A stretch of DNA of 64,000 bases. Source: Olivibacter domesticus (lineage in GTDB: Bacteria; Bacteroidota; Bacteroidia; Sphingobacteriales; Sphingobacteriaceae). Positions 20,085 through 30,000 of the stretch are shown here, one piece after another; the stretch's first letter is position 1; every line of letters starts with the position of its first letter. A model generated the notes under the pieces. The model was not told where the DNA came from, did no database searches, and saw only the letters and a program-made list of their open reading frames with translations. Location: positions 1 through 64,000 of the forward strand of contig NZ_FOAF01000011.1 of NCBI RefSeq assembly GCF_900109575.1. The letters are read 5' to 3'. The translations under genes and the position numbers were made by a program.

Positions 20085-21401
20085 CTAGCTAAATAATAAT
20101 ATTGCTAGCGCTAAGGTAACTAAGATATTAAATAATTGAGCAATCAAAAATACCCAAAATGGGCGTTTACTATTCTCTTTAATTAAATCCTTAAAATTTG
20201 TTTCTAAACCAATACTTGTAAAAGCCAATGCGAACCAAAGACCTTGAACGCTCTTTATATCGCCTTTAACCGCCGCAACCGTATCTGCATGCAGCACGAA
20301 CGAAAACAATAAGGATGCTGCAATAAAACCAAGCACGAATTTCGGAAAACGCTCCCAAATCACCCCTAAACCTGGTTTCGTTGCCGCTTGCTGTCCAGCT
20401 GGGTGATTAGTATAAGTCCAATATACGGAAATTGCTAAAGCCGCCACACCTAGTAAAACATTTTGGGAGAACTTTACAATAGTACTGATTTTCAAAGCCG
20501 TCTCACCTACCAATGACCCCGAGGCAACTACAGCACCGGAGGTATCGATGCTGCCACCTAACCATGCTCCAGTAACTTCTTCAGAAAAACCAAAATAGCT
20601 CGCAATATAAGGCATACCAATCATCATCGGTATAGCCGTAATGAGCACCATAGAGACCACATACGATAATTTTTTTGAGTCTCCTTGTATAGCACCTGAT
20701 GTAGCGATCGCCGCAGAAACGCCACAAATAGAAACGGCACTTGAAAGCATGAGCGCCAGCTCATCATCTATTTTGAACTTTTTACAGAGCCAAAAAGCAA
20801 AATACCATACTGACAGTACTACTACCAGCGATTGAATCAATCCGAGTGATCCAGCTTTCAGAATATCTGAAAAAATCACATTGGTACCTAATAGAACTAA
20901 ACCAATCTTTACCAATAATTCTGCAGACAATGCTTCTTTTAACCATACCGGCAATTTTATAGTATTACCAACAATTAACCCGATACATAAACTAAATATT
21001 ACCGCCTCTAAACCCAGCTCTTCCATTTTTGAATTACCAGCAAGCAATAACGCAAGCGCGGTTAAAAAAAACACGACTGGAAACCCCAGCAGATAAGGTT
21101 TAATTTTCCGTCCCGTTAGCAATCCACCAATAACCAAAATAACGAAGGTAAAAACGAGTTGCTGCAATAAACTCACAAAATTTGCTGTAGAGAAAGCTGC
21201 AAAAAGACTATTCGCATCAGACCATTTATATTTTGGGGCGCCTATATGAAATCCTGCAACGGCCAATCCTATAATAATAAATCCTAGGATTACAACCGTC
21301 CAATCCTCCGTTAAAAAGTTTTTTTTAGGCAAATTTTGCAGCTCGGGAGATAAGTCTTCTTCCTTGGTTGTTGATTCTTTTGAAATAATTTCTTCATTCA
21401 T
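20085..21401 (-). CDS. YeiH-family (UPF0324) putative sulfate exporter
   Basis: The 438-residue protein has a short hydrophilic N-terminus, then about ten hydrophobic segments. YeiH-like motifs are seen: FSLCIGLIVGNTIKLP, ALMLSSAVSICGVSAAIATS and GGSIDTSGAVVASGSLVGE. Relatives are annotated as putative sulfate exporters because some lie with organosulfur degradation genes. Next to an arylsulfatase this fits well: sulfate released in the cell envelope or cytoplasm must be moved. Direction of transport is not shown by sequence. It ends 16 nt before the FGE start. Confidence 0.88.
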   Translation of the reverse strand: MNEEIISKESTTKEEDLSPELQNLPKKNFLTEDWTVVILGFIIIGLAVAGFHIGAPKYKWSDANSLFAAFSTANFVSLLQQLVFTFVILVIGGLLTGRKIKPYLLGFPVVFFLTALALLLAGNSKMEELGLEAVIFSLCIGLIVGNTIKLPVWLKEALSAELLVKIGLVLLGTNVIFSDILKAGSLGLIQSLVVVLSVWYFAFWLCKKFKIDDELALMLSSAVSICGVSAAIATSGAIQGDSKKLSYVVSMVLITAIPMMIGMPYIASYFGFSEEVTGAWLGGSIDTSGAVVASGSLVGETALKISTIVKFSQNVLLGVAALAISVYWTYTNHPAGQQAATKPGLGVIWERFPKFVLGFIAASLLFSFVLHADTVAAVKGDIKSVQGLWFALAFTSIGLETNFKDLIKENSKRPFWVFLIAQLFNILVTLALAILLFS

Positions 21402-21475
21402 ATTTAGTATCTGATTAGTAAAACACCAAAACTATCATAATATGTTAAAAGGAAAAAGAAATATCTAAAAACATT

Positions 21476-22432
21476 TTAACCTGTTAAACCTGGGGTAATA
21501 GCTTTTGTTTCTAAGATAATTTCTTTATTCTCTTGCTTGTGAATAACTGGTCCCTCCTGTTTAACGATGTCTTCTCGCACCATGGGGCCATTTGCTGCCA
21601 ATTCACTCCCTGCCACTTTTGATTTAAATATAGGCCAAAGAAGCTGTGCATACCATTCATCGCCTTCATAGTGCGAGATACCGTAAGATTTAGGATATTG
21701 CCGTGTTATTAAGGCTGTTCCAAAAATAATATCCCAAAGGAAAAACATATTTCCGAAATTTCCCTTATAATGTCCCACACCATCGTTTATTGTATCTGCA
21801 TGATGTGCATGATGCGTAGCTGGTGTAGAAATCGTTCTTTCAAGTATCCAAGCAATAGGGTGAAGCCATTTCTTTTCATAAAAAGGCTTGTCCCATTTAA
21901 TACTGGAATGCGCCATTTTGGTTATTAACGATTTAATTCCTTTTGCAAACAAAGCTGGGTAGCCCAAGCCAAGATACACCAATATAACGGTTAAATAGGT
22001 TTGAGAAAAGAAAATAGTATAAATGATATTCTGCCTTGAAGCCATGGCCATTCCCATATACGAAGCTGAATGATGCGTTCTGTGAAACCGCCATAACCAG
22101 GGGATTTCATGATGAAGTCGGTGATACCAATACTGCGTCAGGTCATCATAAATACAAATAATAATAAAACCCCAGAAAAACGGCACCCATTCGAACGCAT
22201 CTTTCGAGTGTGGCAAAATAAATGGAACAAATTTCAACCCAAAATAGGCTACCAAGGGCCGTGTAACTAAACGGGGTAAGGCATAGCAAGCAAGGTCGAG
22301 CAACTTTTCATTACGATTCCATTCCTTACCGTACAAGCCAAAAGAAAATTCAAAAACGCCTATAATTAACGTGAGCACCGCCAATCCCCAAGTATTAAGG
22401 TTGGTGAAGATTGCTTCTATAAATTGTATCAT
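21476..22432 (-). CDS. Sterol desaturase / fatty acid hydroxylase family membrane protein
   Basis: The 318-residue protein carries the di-iron histidine motifs of the fatty acid hydroxylase superfamily: YHRLHHEIPWLWRFHRTHHS in the middle and THHAHHADTINDGVGHY later. They lie between membrane segments (LAVLTLIIGVFEFSFGLY, FFWGFIIICIYDDLT). Family members hydroxylate or desaturate sterols, sphingoid bases, fatty acids or alkylglycerols. In this operon a lipid or sterol-like sulfate ester would be an attractive substrate, but that is inference only. It is 74 nt before the YeiH gene and 47 nt after the small membrane ORF. Confidence 0.88.
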   Translation of the reverse strand: MIQFIEAIFTNLNTWGLAVLTLIIGVFEFSFGLYGKEWNRNEKLLDLACYALPRLVTRPLVAYFGLKFVPFILPHSKDAFEWVPFFWGFIIICIYDDLTQYWYHRLHHEIPWLWRFHRTHHSASYMGMAMASRQNIIYTIFFSQTYLTVILVYLGLGYPALFAKGIKSLITKMAHSSIKWDKPFYEKKWLHPIAWILERTISTPATHHAHHADTINDGVGHYKGNFGNMFFLWDIIFGTALITRQYPKSYGISHYEGDEWYAQLLWPIFKSKVAGSELAANGPMVREDIVKQEGPVIHKQENKEIILETKAITPGLTG

Positions 22433-22479
22433 GATAATGGGCCATTAAATGATTAAATAATAATAAATTCCACAAGTGT

Positions 22480-22611
22480 CTATTTAATCCAAGGTTTTTC
22501 GCCTGTTAAATAGAAATAGAGAAACATCAGCAAGATTGGTAGTGCATAAATAAATATACTAAGCAAAACATTTCTCACGATTCGATCTTTTACTTCTTTT
22601 TCTAATTTCAT
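22480..22611 (-). CDS. Small single-pass membrane protein (43 aa)
   Basis: This short ORF reads MKLEKEVKDRIVRN, then a hydrophobic segment (VLLSIFIYALPILLMFLYFY), then TGEKPWIK. It has a full Shine-Dalgarno sequence, AGGAGG, seven bases before the ATG, which is unusual in Bacteroidota and supports translation. It sits inside the sulfatase operon, 11 nt after the second small ORF and 47 nt before the desaturase-like gene. The charged N-terminus and single helix suggest a small subunit or anchor of a membrane complex. I do not recognise a family. Confidence 0.7.
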   Translation of the reverse strand: MKLEKEVKDRIVRNVLLSIFIYALPILLMFLYFYLTGEKPWIK

Positions 22612-22622
22612 CTGCAATCCTC

Positions 22623-22742
22623 CTATCCGATGAGTTTTTGTAAAAAGTTAATAGCAAAAATAATAATCAGTGTCGGGATGAGTGTTACAACAATTCCCAC
22701 TAGAATTTTTTTCGCCAACAAAAGAATATCTTGAAAAGTCAT
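22623..22742 (-). CDS. Small hydrophobic membrane protein (39 aa)
   Basis: The ORF begins MTFQDILLLAKKILVG, continues with a long hydrophobic segment (IVVTLIPTLIIIFAINF) and ends LQKLIG. It starts 4 nt after the stop of the rhodanese-thioredoxin gene, which suggests translational coupling, and ends 11 nt before the next small membrane protein. The next gene's Shine-Dalgarno sequence overlaps its end. The two together look like a small-subunit pair within the operon. Family unknown. Confidence 0.6.
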   Translation of the reverse strand: MTFQDILLLAKKILVGIVVTLIPTLIIIFAINFLQKLIG

Positions 22743-22746
22743 GTCG

Positions 22747-23451
22747 TTAAATTTTATGTTTGTTCAACTGGGCAATAATTTCTTCCTTAGAGCTCAACCC
22801 GTGTTTTTTCCAAACAACTTCTTTTCCTTTATATAAAATCAGTGTGGGAAGTGCATCCACAGCAAGTTCTTTTGTTAACTGCTTATTATCATAAGCCTCG
22901 ATATTAACTAATTTAAATTTATCCTTATTTTCATCCGCCACATTTTCTACAATCGGTTTCAGTTTTTTGCATCCGCCACAGTACCGGGAACTCACATCCA
23001 CCAATACCAATTTTTCTGAGGTGATTTGATCATGAAAGGCTGCCAACGATAAACCTTCACCAACGGTAGACTCAACTGGTTTTCCCTCCCCTATCCATTT
23101 ACTAAGCCCTCCGGGAAACTCATATACCTCTTTAAAATCCTGTGCGCGCAAAGTTGCCGCCAGCTTAGCACTCCGCCCATTACCTATGGAATAAATAAAT
23201 ACCGGCTCGCTTTTCTTTAGTTGCGCCAATACTGATTTAAACTGCTTTTCGTCAGATACATTCTGTGCGCCCTTCACATGATTCTGAATAAATTCTTCTT
23301 CAGAACGAGCATCTAAAATCTGAGCATATGCGCCTGCATTCAATAATTTCTTTTCAAATGTCTCGAAAGGTAACAGTTTAACGCCCCTTTCCTGTGCTAT
23401 TACGATTCCAACAGTGAATAGTAGTAGCGTCAATGAGATGAATTGTTTCAT
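22747..23451 (-). CDS. Exported rhodanese-like/thioredoxin fusion with a cysteine-less rhodanese loop
   Basis: The 234-residue protein has a signal peptide (LTLLLFTVGIVIAQ). A rhodanese-like domain follows (ILDARSEEEFIQNHVKGAQN; active loop VFIYSIGNGRS), then a thioredoxin-like domain with CGGC (C158, C161; VDVSSRYCGGCKKLKP) and VDALPTLILYKG. The rhodanese catalytic Cys position is Ser88. The paralogue at 39203 keeps it (VFVYCLGGGRS). Sulfur transfer by this domain is therefore unlikely and it may serve for binding. It lies 33 nt after the arylsulfatase and may act as its thiol-redox partner, for instance to keep the Cys reduced before formylglycine formation; that is inference. Confidence 0.85.
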   Translation of the reverse strand: MKQFISLTLLLFTVGIVIAQERGVKLLPFETFEKKLLNAGAYAQILDARSEEEFIQNHVKGAQNVSDEKQFKSVLAQLKKSEPVFIYSIGNGRSAKLAATLRAQDFKEVYEFPGGLSKWIGEGKPVESTVGEGLSLAAFHDQITSEKLVLVDVSSRYCGGCKKLKPIVENVADENKDKFKLVNIEAYDNKQLTKELAVDALPTLILYKGKEVVWKKHGLSSKEEIIAQLNKHKI

Positions 23452-23484
23452 TCTTTTGCATTTTAATTATTTGACACTTTGTTA

Positions 23485-25317
23485 TTATTGTTTTGGTAAT
23501 GTATTTCGCCTATCCGCGACATCGTCCCAGGTGATATAGGGATAGATATTATTCTTTTTTGCCTCTTCTTCAAACAATGATTTAAGTTCCTCGAGTTTTT
23601 CGGGGTTCTTTTTAGCCAAATCGTGCTGTTCATTAAAATCTTCATTCAGATTGAATAATTGCCACTCGATATGATTTGGATCTGGAAAACTAACATTTCG
23701 TAACCTACCTCCTTTATTATCATCAATTTTAAAAGCTAGGCCTGCTTTCCAGCCATCCTTATAGATAGATCGAGAACCAAAGATGTAGTAGTACTGTGTT
23801 TTATGTCTAGAAGGCGCTTGCTTATCTGAAAACGAATACACTAATGATGTTCCTTGAATGGTATCCTGCTTAATACCTCGGATATATGCAGGTGCCTCGA
23901 TGTGTAGGAACTCTAGTGTAGTGGGCAACAAATCATTTACGTAACCATATTGATTACGTATTCCTCCTTTTTCTGTAATGCCTTTGGGATAAAAAACAAT
24001 CAACGGGTTACGTGTCCCACCTTCAGAATGCGCATCCTGCTTCCAGTATTTAAAAGGGGTATTAGCGGCTTGCGCCCACCCTAATGGATAATTCCCATTC
24101 GTTGCCTGTGGAGTACCTATAAGTTCTAGATTGTCAAGATTTGCTTTAACAGCCTCTTTCTCTGATAATACTTGTTGTAAAGCTGTTGCAGGTGATCGTG
24201 TAACCGTTCCGTAGAGTGTCCCCTCTTTACTCGCACCATTGTCTCCAACCACCAATAAGATCAAGGTGTTATCAAGCTGATTGATTTCTTTAAGGTGATT
24301 AACTAATCGTCCCACCTCGTAATCGGTGTAGGTTAAGTATCCTGCATACACTTCAAAAAATCTCGTATAAACTTTTTTCTCGTCGTCGGAGAGTTTTTCC
24401 CAAGCTTTGATATTAGGATTTCTAGCCGGTAATGTGGCATTAGCAGGTATGATTCCAAGTTCCTTCTGACGTTTAAATACCTGCTCACGATAGTTATCCC
24501 ATCCTTTATCAAATTTTCCCTTATATAGATCTCTCCATTTCCCTTCTACTTGGTGGGGTGAATGTGTTGCACCAGGAGCATAATATAGGAAGAAAGGTTT
24601 ATTTGGAGCAGCATTCTTTTGCCGATCGATAAAGCTGATAGCTTTGTCCGTAATCTGTTCGCTCAGATGCCTGCCATCTGGCACTACATGGGCATTATCT
24701 TCTACCAGATCCGGCTTATATTGATCGGTTGCCGAACCTAAAAAACCAAAGAAATGATCAAAACCTTTTCCCGAAGGCCAGCGATCAAATGGTCCAGCAT
24801 CCGTTGCATCTTGATCGGGTGTTAAACCATATTTTCCTACAGCAAAAGTACTGTAGCCATTTTCTCTTAGTATTTCGGCGATCGTTCCCTTGTCAGAAGG
24901 GATCCTTCCATCCCAGCCAGGAAAGCCAAAGGCCGACCAGCGATGAGAGAACCCGCCTTCATGTACGCGGTGGTGATTGCGCCCGGTTAATAAAGCTGCT
25001 CGTGTTGGTGCACAGATCGCTGCTGTATGGAAATTCGTATAACGCAAGCCATTATTTGCTAAGCTGTCAAAGGTTGGTGTATTGATTAACCCTCCAAATG
25101 TGCTGCTCGCACCAAATCCCACATCATCCAATAAAATCCAAACAACGTTAGGAGCTCCTGAAGGAGCTGTTATGGGGTCTACCCAAGCTTCTTTAGAGCT
25201 AGCAAAATCTTTTCCAACCACACCTTTAAATGACTCCTGCTGCTGCGTAATATTTTGTGCATGCGCAAAGGAAACGGCAAACGTGAAACCGAAAATTGTT
25301 GTAATTAATTTGCTCAT
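23485..25317 (-). CDS. Arylsulfatase (type I sulfatase), exported
   Basis: The 610-residue protein has a signal peptide (LITTIFGFTFAVSFAHAQ). It carries the metal-binding Asp pair in WILLDDVGFGAS and the sulfatase motif CAPTRAALLTGR with the modifiable Cys102 (CxPxR). GGxNxPxH-like and VGDNGASKEG regions, and the family-typical FAVGKYGL, are also present. It hydrolyses sulfate esters in the periplasm once Cys102 is converted to formylglycine, for which the operon has its own enzyme. Length and pattern resemble the AtsA-type arylsulfatases. A 131-nt gap separates it from the SusD gene. Substrate unknown. Confidence 0.94.
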   Translation of the reverse strand: MSKLITTIFGFTFAVSFAHAQNITQQQESFKGVVGKDFASSKEAWVDPITAPSGAPNVVWILLDDVGFGASSTFGGLINTPTFDSLANNGLRYTNFHTAAICAPTRAALLTGRNHHRVHEGGFSHRWSAFGFPGWDGRIPSDKGTIAEILRENGYSTFAVGKYGLTPDQDATDAGPFDRWPSGKGFDHFFGFLGSATDQYKPDLVEDNAHVVPDGRHLSEQITDKAISFIDRQKNAAPNKPFFLYYAPGATHSPHQVEGKWRDLYKGKFDKGWDNYREQVFKRQKELGIIPANATLPARNPNIKAWEKLSDDEKKVYTRFFEVYAGYLTYTDYEVGRLVNHLKEINQLDNTLILLVVGDNGASKEGTLYGTVTRSPATALQQVLSEKEAVKANLDNLELIGTPQATNGNYPLGWAQAANTPFKYWKQDAHSEGGTRNPLIVFYPKGITEKGGIRNQYGYVNDLLPTTLEFLHIEAPAYIRGIKQDTIQGTSLVYSFSDKQAPSRHKTQYYYIFGSRSIYKDGWKAGLAFKIDDNKGGRLRNVSFPDPNHIEWQLFNLNEDFNEQHDLAKKNPEKLEELKSLFEEEAKKNNIYPYITWDDVADRRNTLPKQ

Positions 25318-25448
25318 CTGTTTATAATTTGTTTTTAAATTATTTTCAAATCGTTACGTATCTTCTCTTTTATTGCCCGGTAAGCCAAACGGCACTTATT
25401 ATACTTAAGATAGTGGCCATACTTAAACCGTCATCATTCCGTACAGCT

Positions 25449-27008
25449 TTAAAATCCCGGATTCTGGGTTAATAAGTGATTGTTATCTATTTCAGATTGC
25501 GGAATAGGGTACAAAGCATGTTTTTCGGCAGCATTGTTTTTACCAACTTTATGAAGGCTCTTCACAAAAATCCCATTACCAGAAGCGTCCTTTTCCCTTA
25601 TTAGATCAAACCAGCGTTGGTATTCATATACCAGTTCAAGTCGCCTATCTAAGTAAACAGCATCGCGAAACTGATCTTTGCTTAAACCCGCGGTTAGGTC
25701 TGGCAAGCCTGCTCTGCGCCTTACCCGATTAATTGATTTATAAGCTTTTGCGCTAGGACCATTTACTTCGTTTTCAGCTTCAGCATGAATAAGCAACAAA
25801 TCCGCATAACGTATGATGGGCACATTTGCAGCCGACTCACTGGTTACCGCTGTTGAATTAGGATCCCACCATTTGTTAAAGAAAGGTGTTGAGTCTCCCG
25901 GTACTGCCGGATTGTTTAAGGGTAAATTATAACTTCTACCATTAGACGGACTAGTAAAACTTGTCACGAACGTTACATACTTACGTTTATCGTTAGGTTT
26001 AAATAATTTGAAAATACTAAAGAAGTTATCGTTCCCTTCTTTATAGTATCTTGCCATATGTGCGTAATTCCCTCTTAGACCCGGTATACTACTTAGTATT
26101 GCACGTGGTGCCTCGTTATTTCCCTGATTTAGGGAATTTGATTTAAATTGCGCCGAAAAAATATGCTCTTTCCCATTCTTAAACGCCGGCAGAAAAACCT
26201 CCGCATAGTTCTCAATCAAATCATACCCATAACTCCCAGAGCCGCCATCCTGCGATGAAAGCACTTCCTCGGCTATTTTGACAGCATCTTCATAATGTTC
26301 TTGTATCTTAAGCGGCAATGAGGCTTCCGTAAGGTATACCTTCGCTAGCAGCGCCTTTGCGGCTCCTGCCGTTGCGCGACCTACATCGGGTGAACTATAA
26401 CTAGCAGGTAAAACCGCTGCGGCTTCCTTTAAATCTTTTTCTATCTGGCCATACACTTCGGTAGCGGCGCTCCGAGGAACTGCATAGTCATTTGCATCTA
26501 TATATTTCTGATATGCTACAATAAGCGGAACATCTCCATACAAACGAACCAAATTGAAGTAATAAAGCGCTCTTAAAAATTTAGCTTCCGCAAGCAATCT
26601 GTTCTTAAGGTTTTCATCAAAATCAATTTGAGGTATTTTCTCCAGCGCAACATTCGCACGCTTTATGGCAGCATAGTGTTGCTGCCAAATTTCATAAATC
26701 CTCAGATTTGTTGAAGAATGTGCCAAAACCGACAGTGAACGCACATCTGGATTCGTGGCCCCTGGTCCTGGATCCTCATCATCACCCGCCATATTCATTC
26801 CTGTATTAAACAAGGTATTATAAGGTGTTTGAACGGAAGTACCTCCAGAATTAAGGAAGAAATAAACGGCGTTAATGGCATTTAATGCATCATCTTGCGT
26901 TTTGTAAAACTGTTCTTCTGAAATGATAGCAGCAGGCTCCTCTTCAAGAAATTTCTTACAAGAGGTAACAGTAAGGCTTATGAGGATGATATAGATAATT
27001 CTTTTCAT
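25449..27008 (-). CDS. SusD/RagB-family outer-membrane lipoprotein
   Basis: The 519-residue protein begins with a lipoprotein signal (IIYIILISLTVTSCKKFLEE). It has the standard SusD pattern: EEQFYKTQDDALNAINAVY near the start, AEAKFLRALYYFNLVRLYGDVPL, IIRYADLLLIHAEAENEVNG, and a C-terminal IPQSEIDNNHLLTQNPGF. It is the ligand-binding partner of the SusC protein encoded 19 nt upstream. With the sulfatase downstream it suggests uptake of a sulfated compound. Confidence 0.95.
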   Translation of the reverse strand: MKRIIYIILISLTVTSCKKFLEEEPAAIISEEQFYKTQDDALNAINAVYFFLNSGGTSVQTPYNTLFNTGMNMAGDDEDPGPGATNPDVRSLSVLAHSSTNLRIYEIWQQHYAAIKRANVALEKIPQIDFDENLKNRLLAEAKFLRALYYFNLVRLYGDVPLIVAYQKYIDANDYAVPRSAATEVYGQIEKDLKEAAAVLPASYSSPDVGRATAGAAKALLAKVYLTEASLPLKIQEHYEDAVKIAEEVLSSQDGGSGSYGYDLIENYAEVFLPAFKNGKEHIFSAQFKSNSLNQGNNEAPRAILSSIPGLRGNYAHMARYYKEGNDNFFSIFKLFKPNDKRKYVTFVTSFTSPSNGRSYNLPLNNPAVPGDSTPFFNKWWDPNSTAVTSESAANVPIIRYADLLLIHAEAENEVNGPSAKAYKSINRVRRRAGLPDLTAGLSKDQFRDAVYLDRRLELVYEYQRWFDLIREKDASGNGIFVKSLHKVGKNNAAEKHALYPIPQSEIDNNHLLTQNPGF

Positions 27009-27026
27009 CTGTTTATTTTTTTGTTT

Positions 27027-30000
27027 TTATAAGGTTAACGAGACACCCAGTTGAACGGACTTATTATTCGGATAAATACCTTGATCAATACCTCTGTTAA
27101 TGAGCGACTGCTCCGACTGGCTCACCTCGGGGTCAAAGCCTGTATAGTCTGTCCATGTCCACGCATTTTGTGCCGAAACATAAATTCTCAGGGAATCCAA
27201 ACCCGACTTTCCAAAAACACGCTTTGGTATCGTATATCCGAACGAAACATTCTTTAGTCGAACATAAGAAGCGCTTTCTATAAAGCGATCTGAGATGGTA
27301 ATGGCTGGATCCTGAAAAGCTGCTTTTACATCAGTACTTGTGTTGTTAGGTGTCCAGCGATTCAATACTTCACGGGATGCATTCACATAACCAGTTCCTA
27401 ACTCCAAGTTGGCTCTATTTGCATTATATAATTTACCCCCGAACGATCCTTGGAAGAACACTGATAAGTCAAAACCTTTATAACTGAAATTATTGGTGAG
27501 TCCGGCAGTAAAACCTGGTTGATTAGCGATTACTATTCGATCACCAGCCTGTGTAATTTGGCCATCGCCGTTGAGATCCTTGTATTTTTGTCCACCTGGA
27601 CTTTTATTTTGCTGCGGCGTAAGTGGGTTGTCTCCCTCCTGAATAATACCATCTGTTTGATAAACAATAAAAGAACCTAAAGGGTACCCAACTTTTGCAA
27701 TAGATGGTTGTGATATCACGGGAATAATTTGATCCACACCTTCCCCTAAGTCGGTAATTTTATTGGTGTTTTTTGAGAATATGGCAATAGTTTTCCAAGT
27801 AAAATTTCCCGTTATGTTATTTGAATTTACATATACTTCAATCCCTTGATTGGATACAGCCCCAATATTTTGATAGATGGCTGCAGTTTGTCCGCCTCCA
27901 AACTCGGCTAAACCAGAAGTTCCTGGAACCGTCCTATTCAGCAGTAAATCGGTGGTTTTCTTGTAATAATAATCAGCAACCACGGTTATTCTATTATTAA
28001 ATAGACCTACATCTACACCGGCATCAAATTGAAATGTCTTTTCCCATCCGAGGTTGGGATTGGGAACAGTTACGGGAGCGAACCCGTGTACGGTGGTATT
28101 AGAAAAGTTATACCTGAAATAGTCAAGTTGTGAAAGCGATTGGTAGGAAGGTATATTCTGATTACCTGTGGTACCAGCACTCAAGCGTAATTTAAGCTGA
28201 CTTATATTCTTAATATCCTTAAAAAAATCCTCATTACTCACATTCCAACCAAGAGCTGCTGAAGGGAAATACCCCCACTTATTTCCCGCCCCAAATTTTG
28301 AAGAACCATCTGAACGAAAAGTAAGAGTCAATAGGTAACGATCGTCATAGACATAATTAATTCTTCCCAGAAATGAAGCGAGCGACCAATCGTTTGCAAT
28401 TGAGCTGGGTGTTCGGTTAGTGATACCCGTTCCCAAATTATTAAAAGAAAAAACATCTGTCGCAAATCCAGCAGCCTCTGCCACAGCCCCCTCACTATTT
28501 GATTGTTGTGCAGTAAATCCAACAATAGCATTAATTCGGTTTTTGTCATTAATCGTTTTGTCATAACTTAAGGTATTCTCGTTAAGCCAATTGGATGTAA
28601 ACAGCGAACCAACTTGCGCCAAACCTCCCAAATCCAGTCCTTCAGCCGTAGTTTTAGGCAGATAACGATTCTGCTTATTATCTACAACATCTACCCCCAC
28701 TAATACTTTTGCTTTAAGTCCGTCAATAATTTCATATTCGCCTGTTATATTTCCCAAAAGTCGATTTGTTTTACTTTCATTCAGCTGATTATATAAAGAG
28801 TTGATGGGGTTTTGTAAGTTCGATTCGAAGGGGCTATAGATGACAAATGAACCATCATCCTGATAAATGGGAAGTGAAGGGGGGGTAAGCAATAAGTTAG
28901 CAACAACTGATGTTGGCGCTATAGCCGCTTTCGACCTGCTAGCCGATAAATTACTTGTTAACTTTAATCGTTCATTATAATCATGTACGACATTCACTCT
29001 ACCTGATATACGTTGAAACCCCGTATTTTGTAGAATCCCGTCCTGATCAAAATAATTTCCAGATATGGCTAATCTTGTTTTCTCCCCTCCCGTCAGAATG
29101 GAAAGGTTATGATTCTGTATGGCCGCTTGTCGAAAGGCAGCATCTTGCCAGTCGGTGCCTACGCCGCTTGTATCCAACGTATAGCCTGAAACCGAAGGTA
29201 AAGAAGTAGATTTCCCTGAGTTTGCTGCAGCATCTTTGCGTAATTGCCACCACTCGCCGGCATTTAATAATGGGATGGTCTTAACAACTTCCTGCACTCC
29301 ATAATAACCATCGTAATTGATGGAAGACTTATTCTTTGTTCCATTTTTTGTAGTTATAATCACCACTCCATTTGCCCCACGAGATCCATATATTGCCGTT
29401 GCTGATGCATCTTTAAGCACATCAATTGATTCAATATCGGATGTATTTATCGTCGAAAGGGGGTTGATTTTAGAACCGGTATTCACCCCAGCATCATTAA
29501 CAGAATAATCGTTACTGATGGGGAATCCATCAATTACATACAAGGGATCACTACCAGCGGTTATCGAATTGTTTCCGCGAATTTGCACACTGACGCCACC
29601 TCCCGGTTGTCCGGAAGTTTGCGTAACTACGGCTCCTGGTACTGACCCCTGGAGAAGACGTTCTGGAGACGCTACAGGCTGACTCTTTACTTCTGCAGGT
29701 ACCGAAGCTATTGCTCCTGTTAAATCGCCCCTCTTCTGAGTACCATATCCTACCACGACTACGTCTTCCAACTGGTTAAAATCAGGCGCTAGGCCAATTT
29801 CTATCGGACTTCCGGTGGCGACAACCTTATTTACTTTATATCCAATATAATTGACAATTAACGTATAGGGAAATTTCTGCCCAGTTATAAACTTAAATCG
29901 TCCATCTCCATCGGTACTTGCTTTGTGAGTAGTACCCTCGATGGACACTGTGGCCCCGGGCAAGGGTTCCTTCGTATTAGCATCAATTACTTTTCCATCT

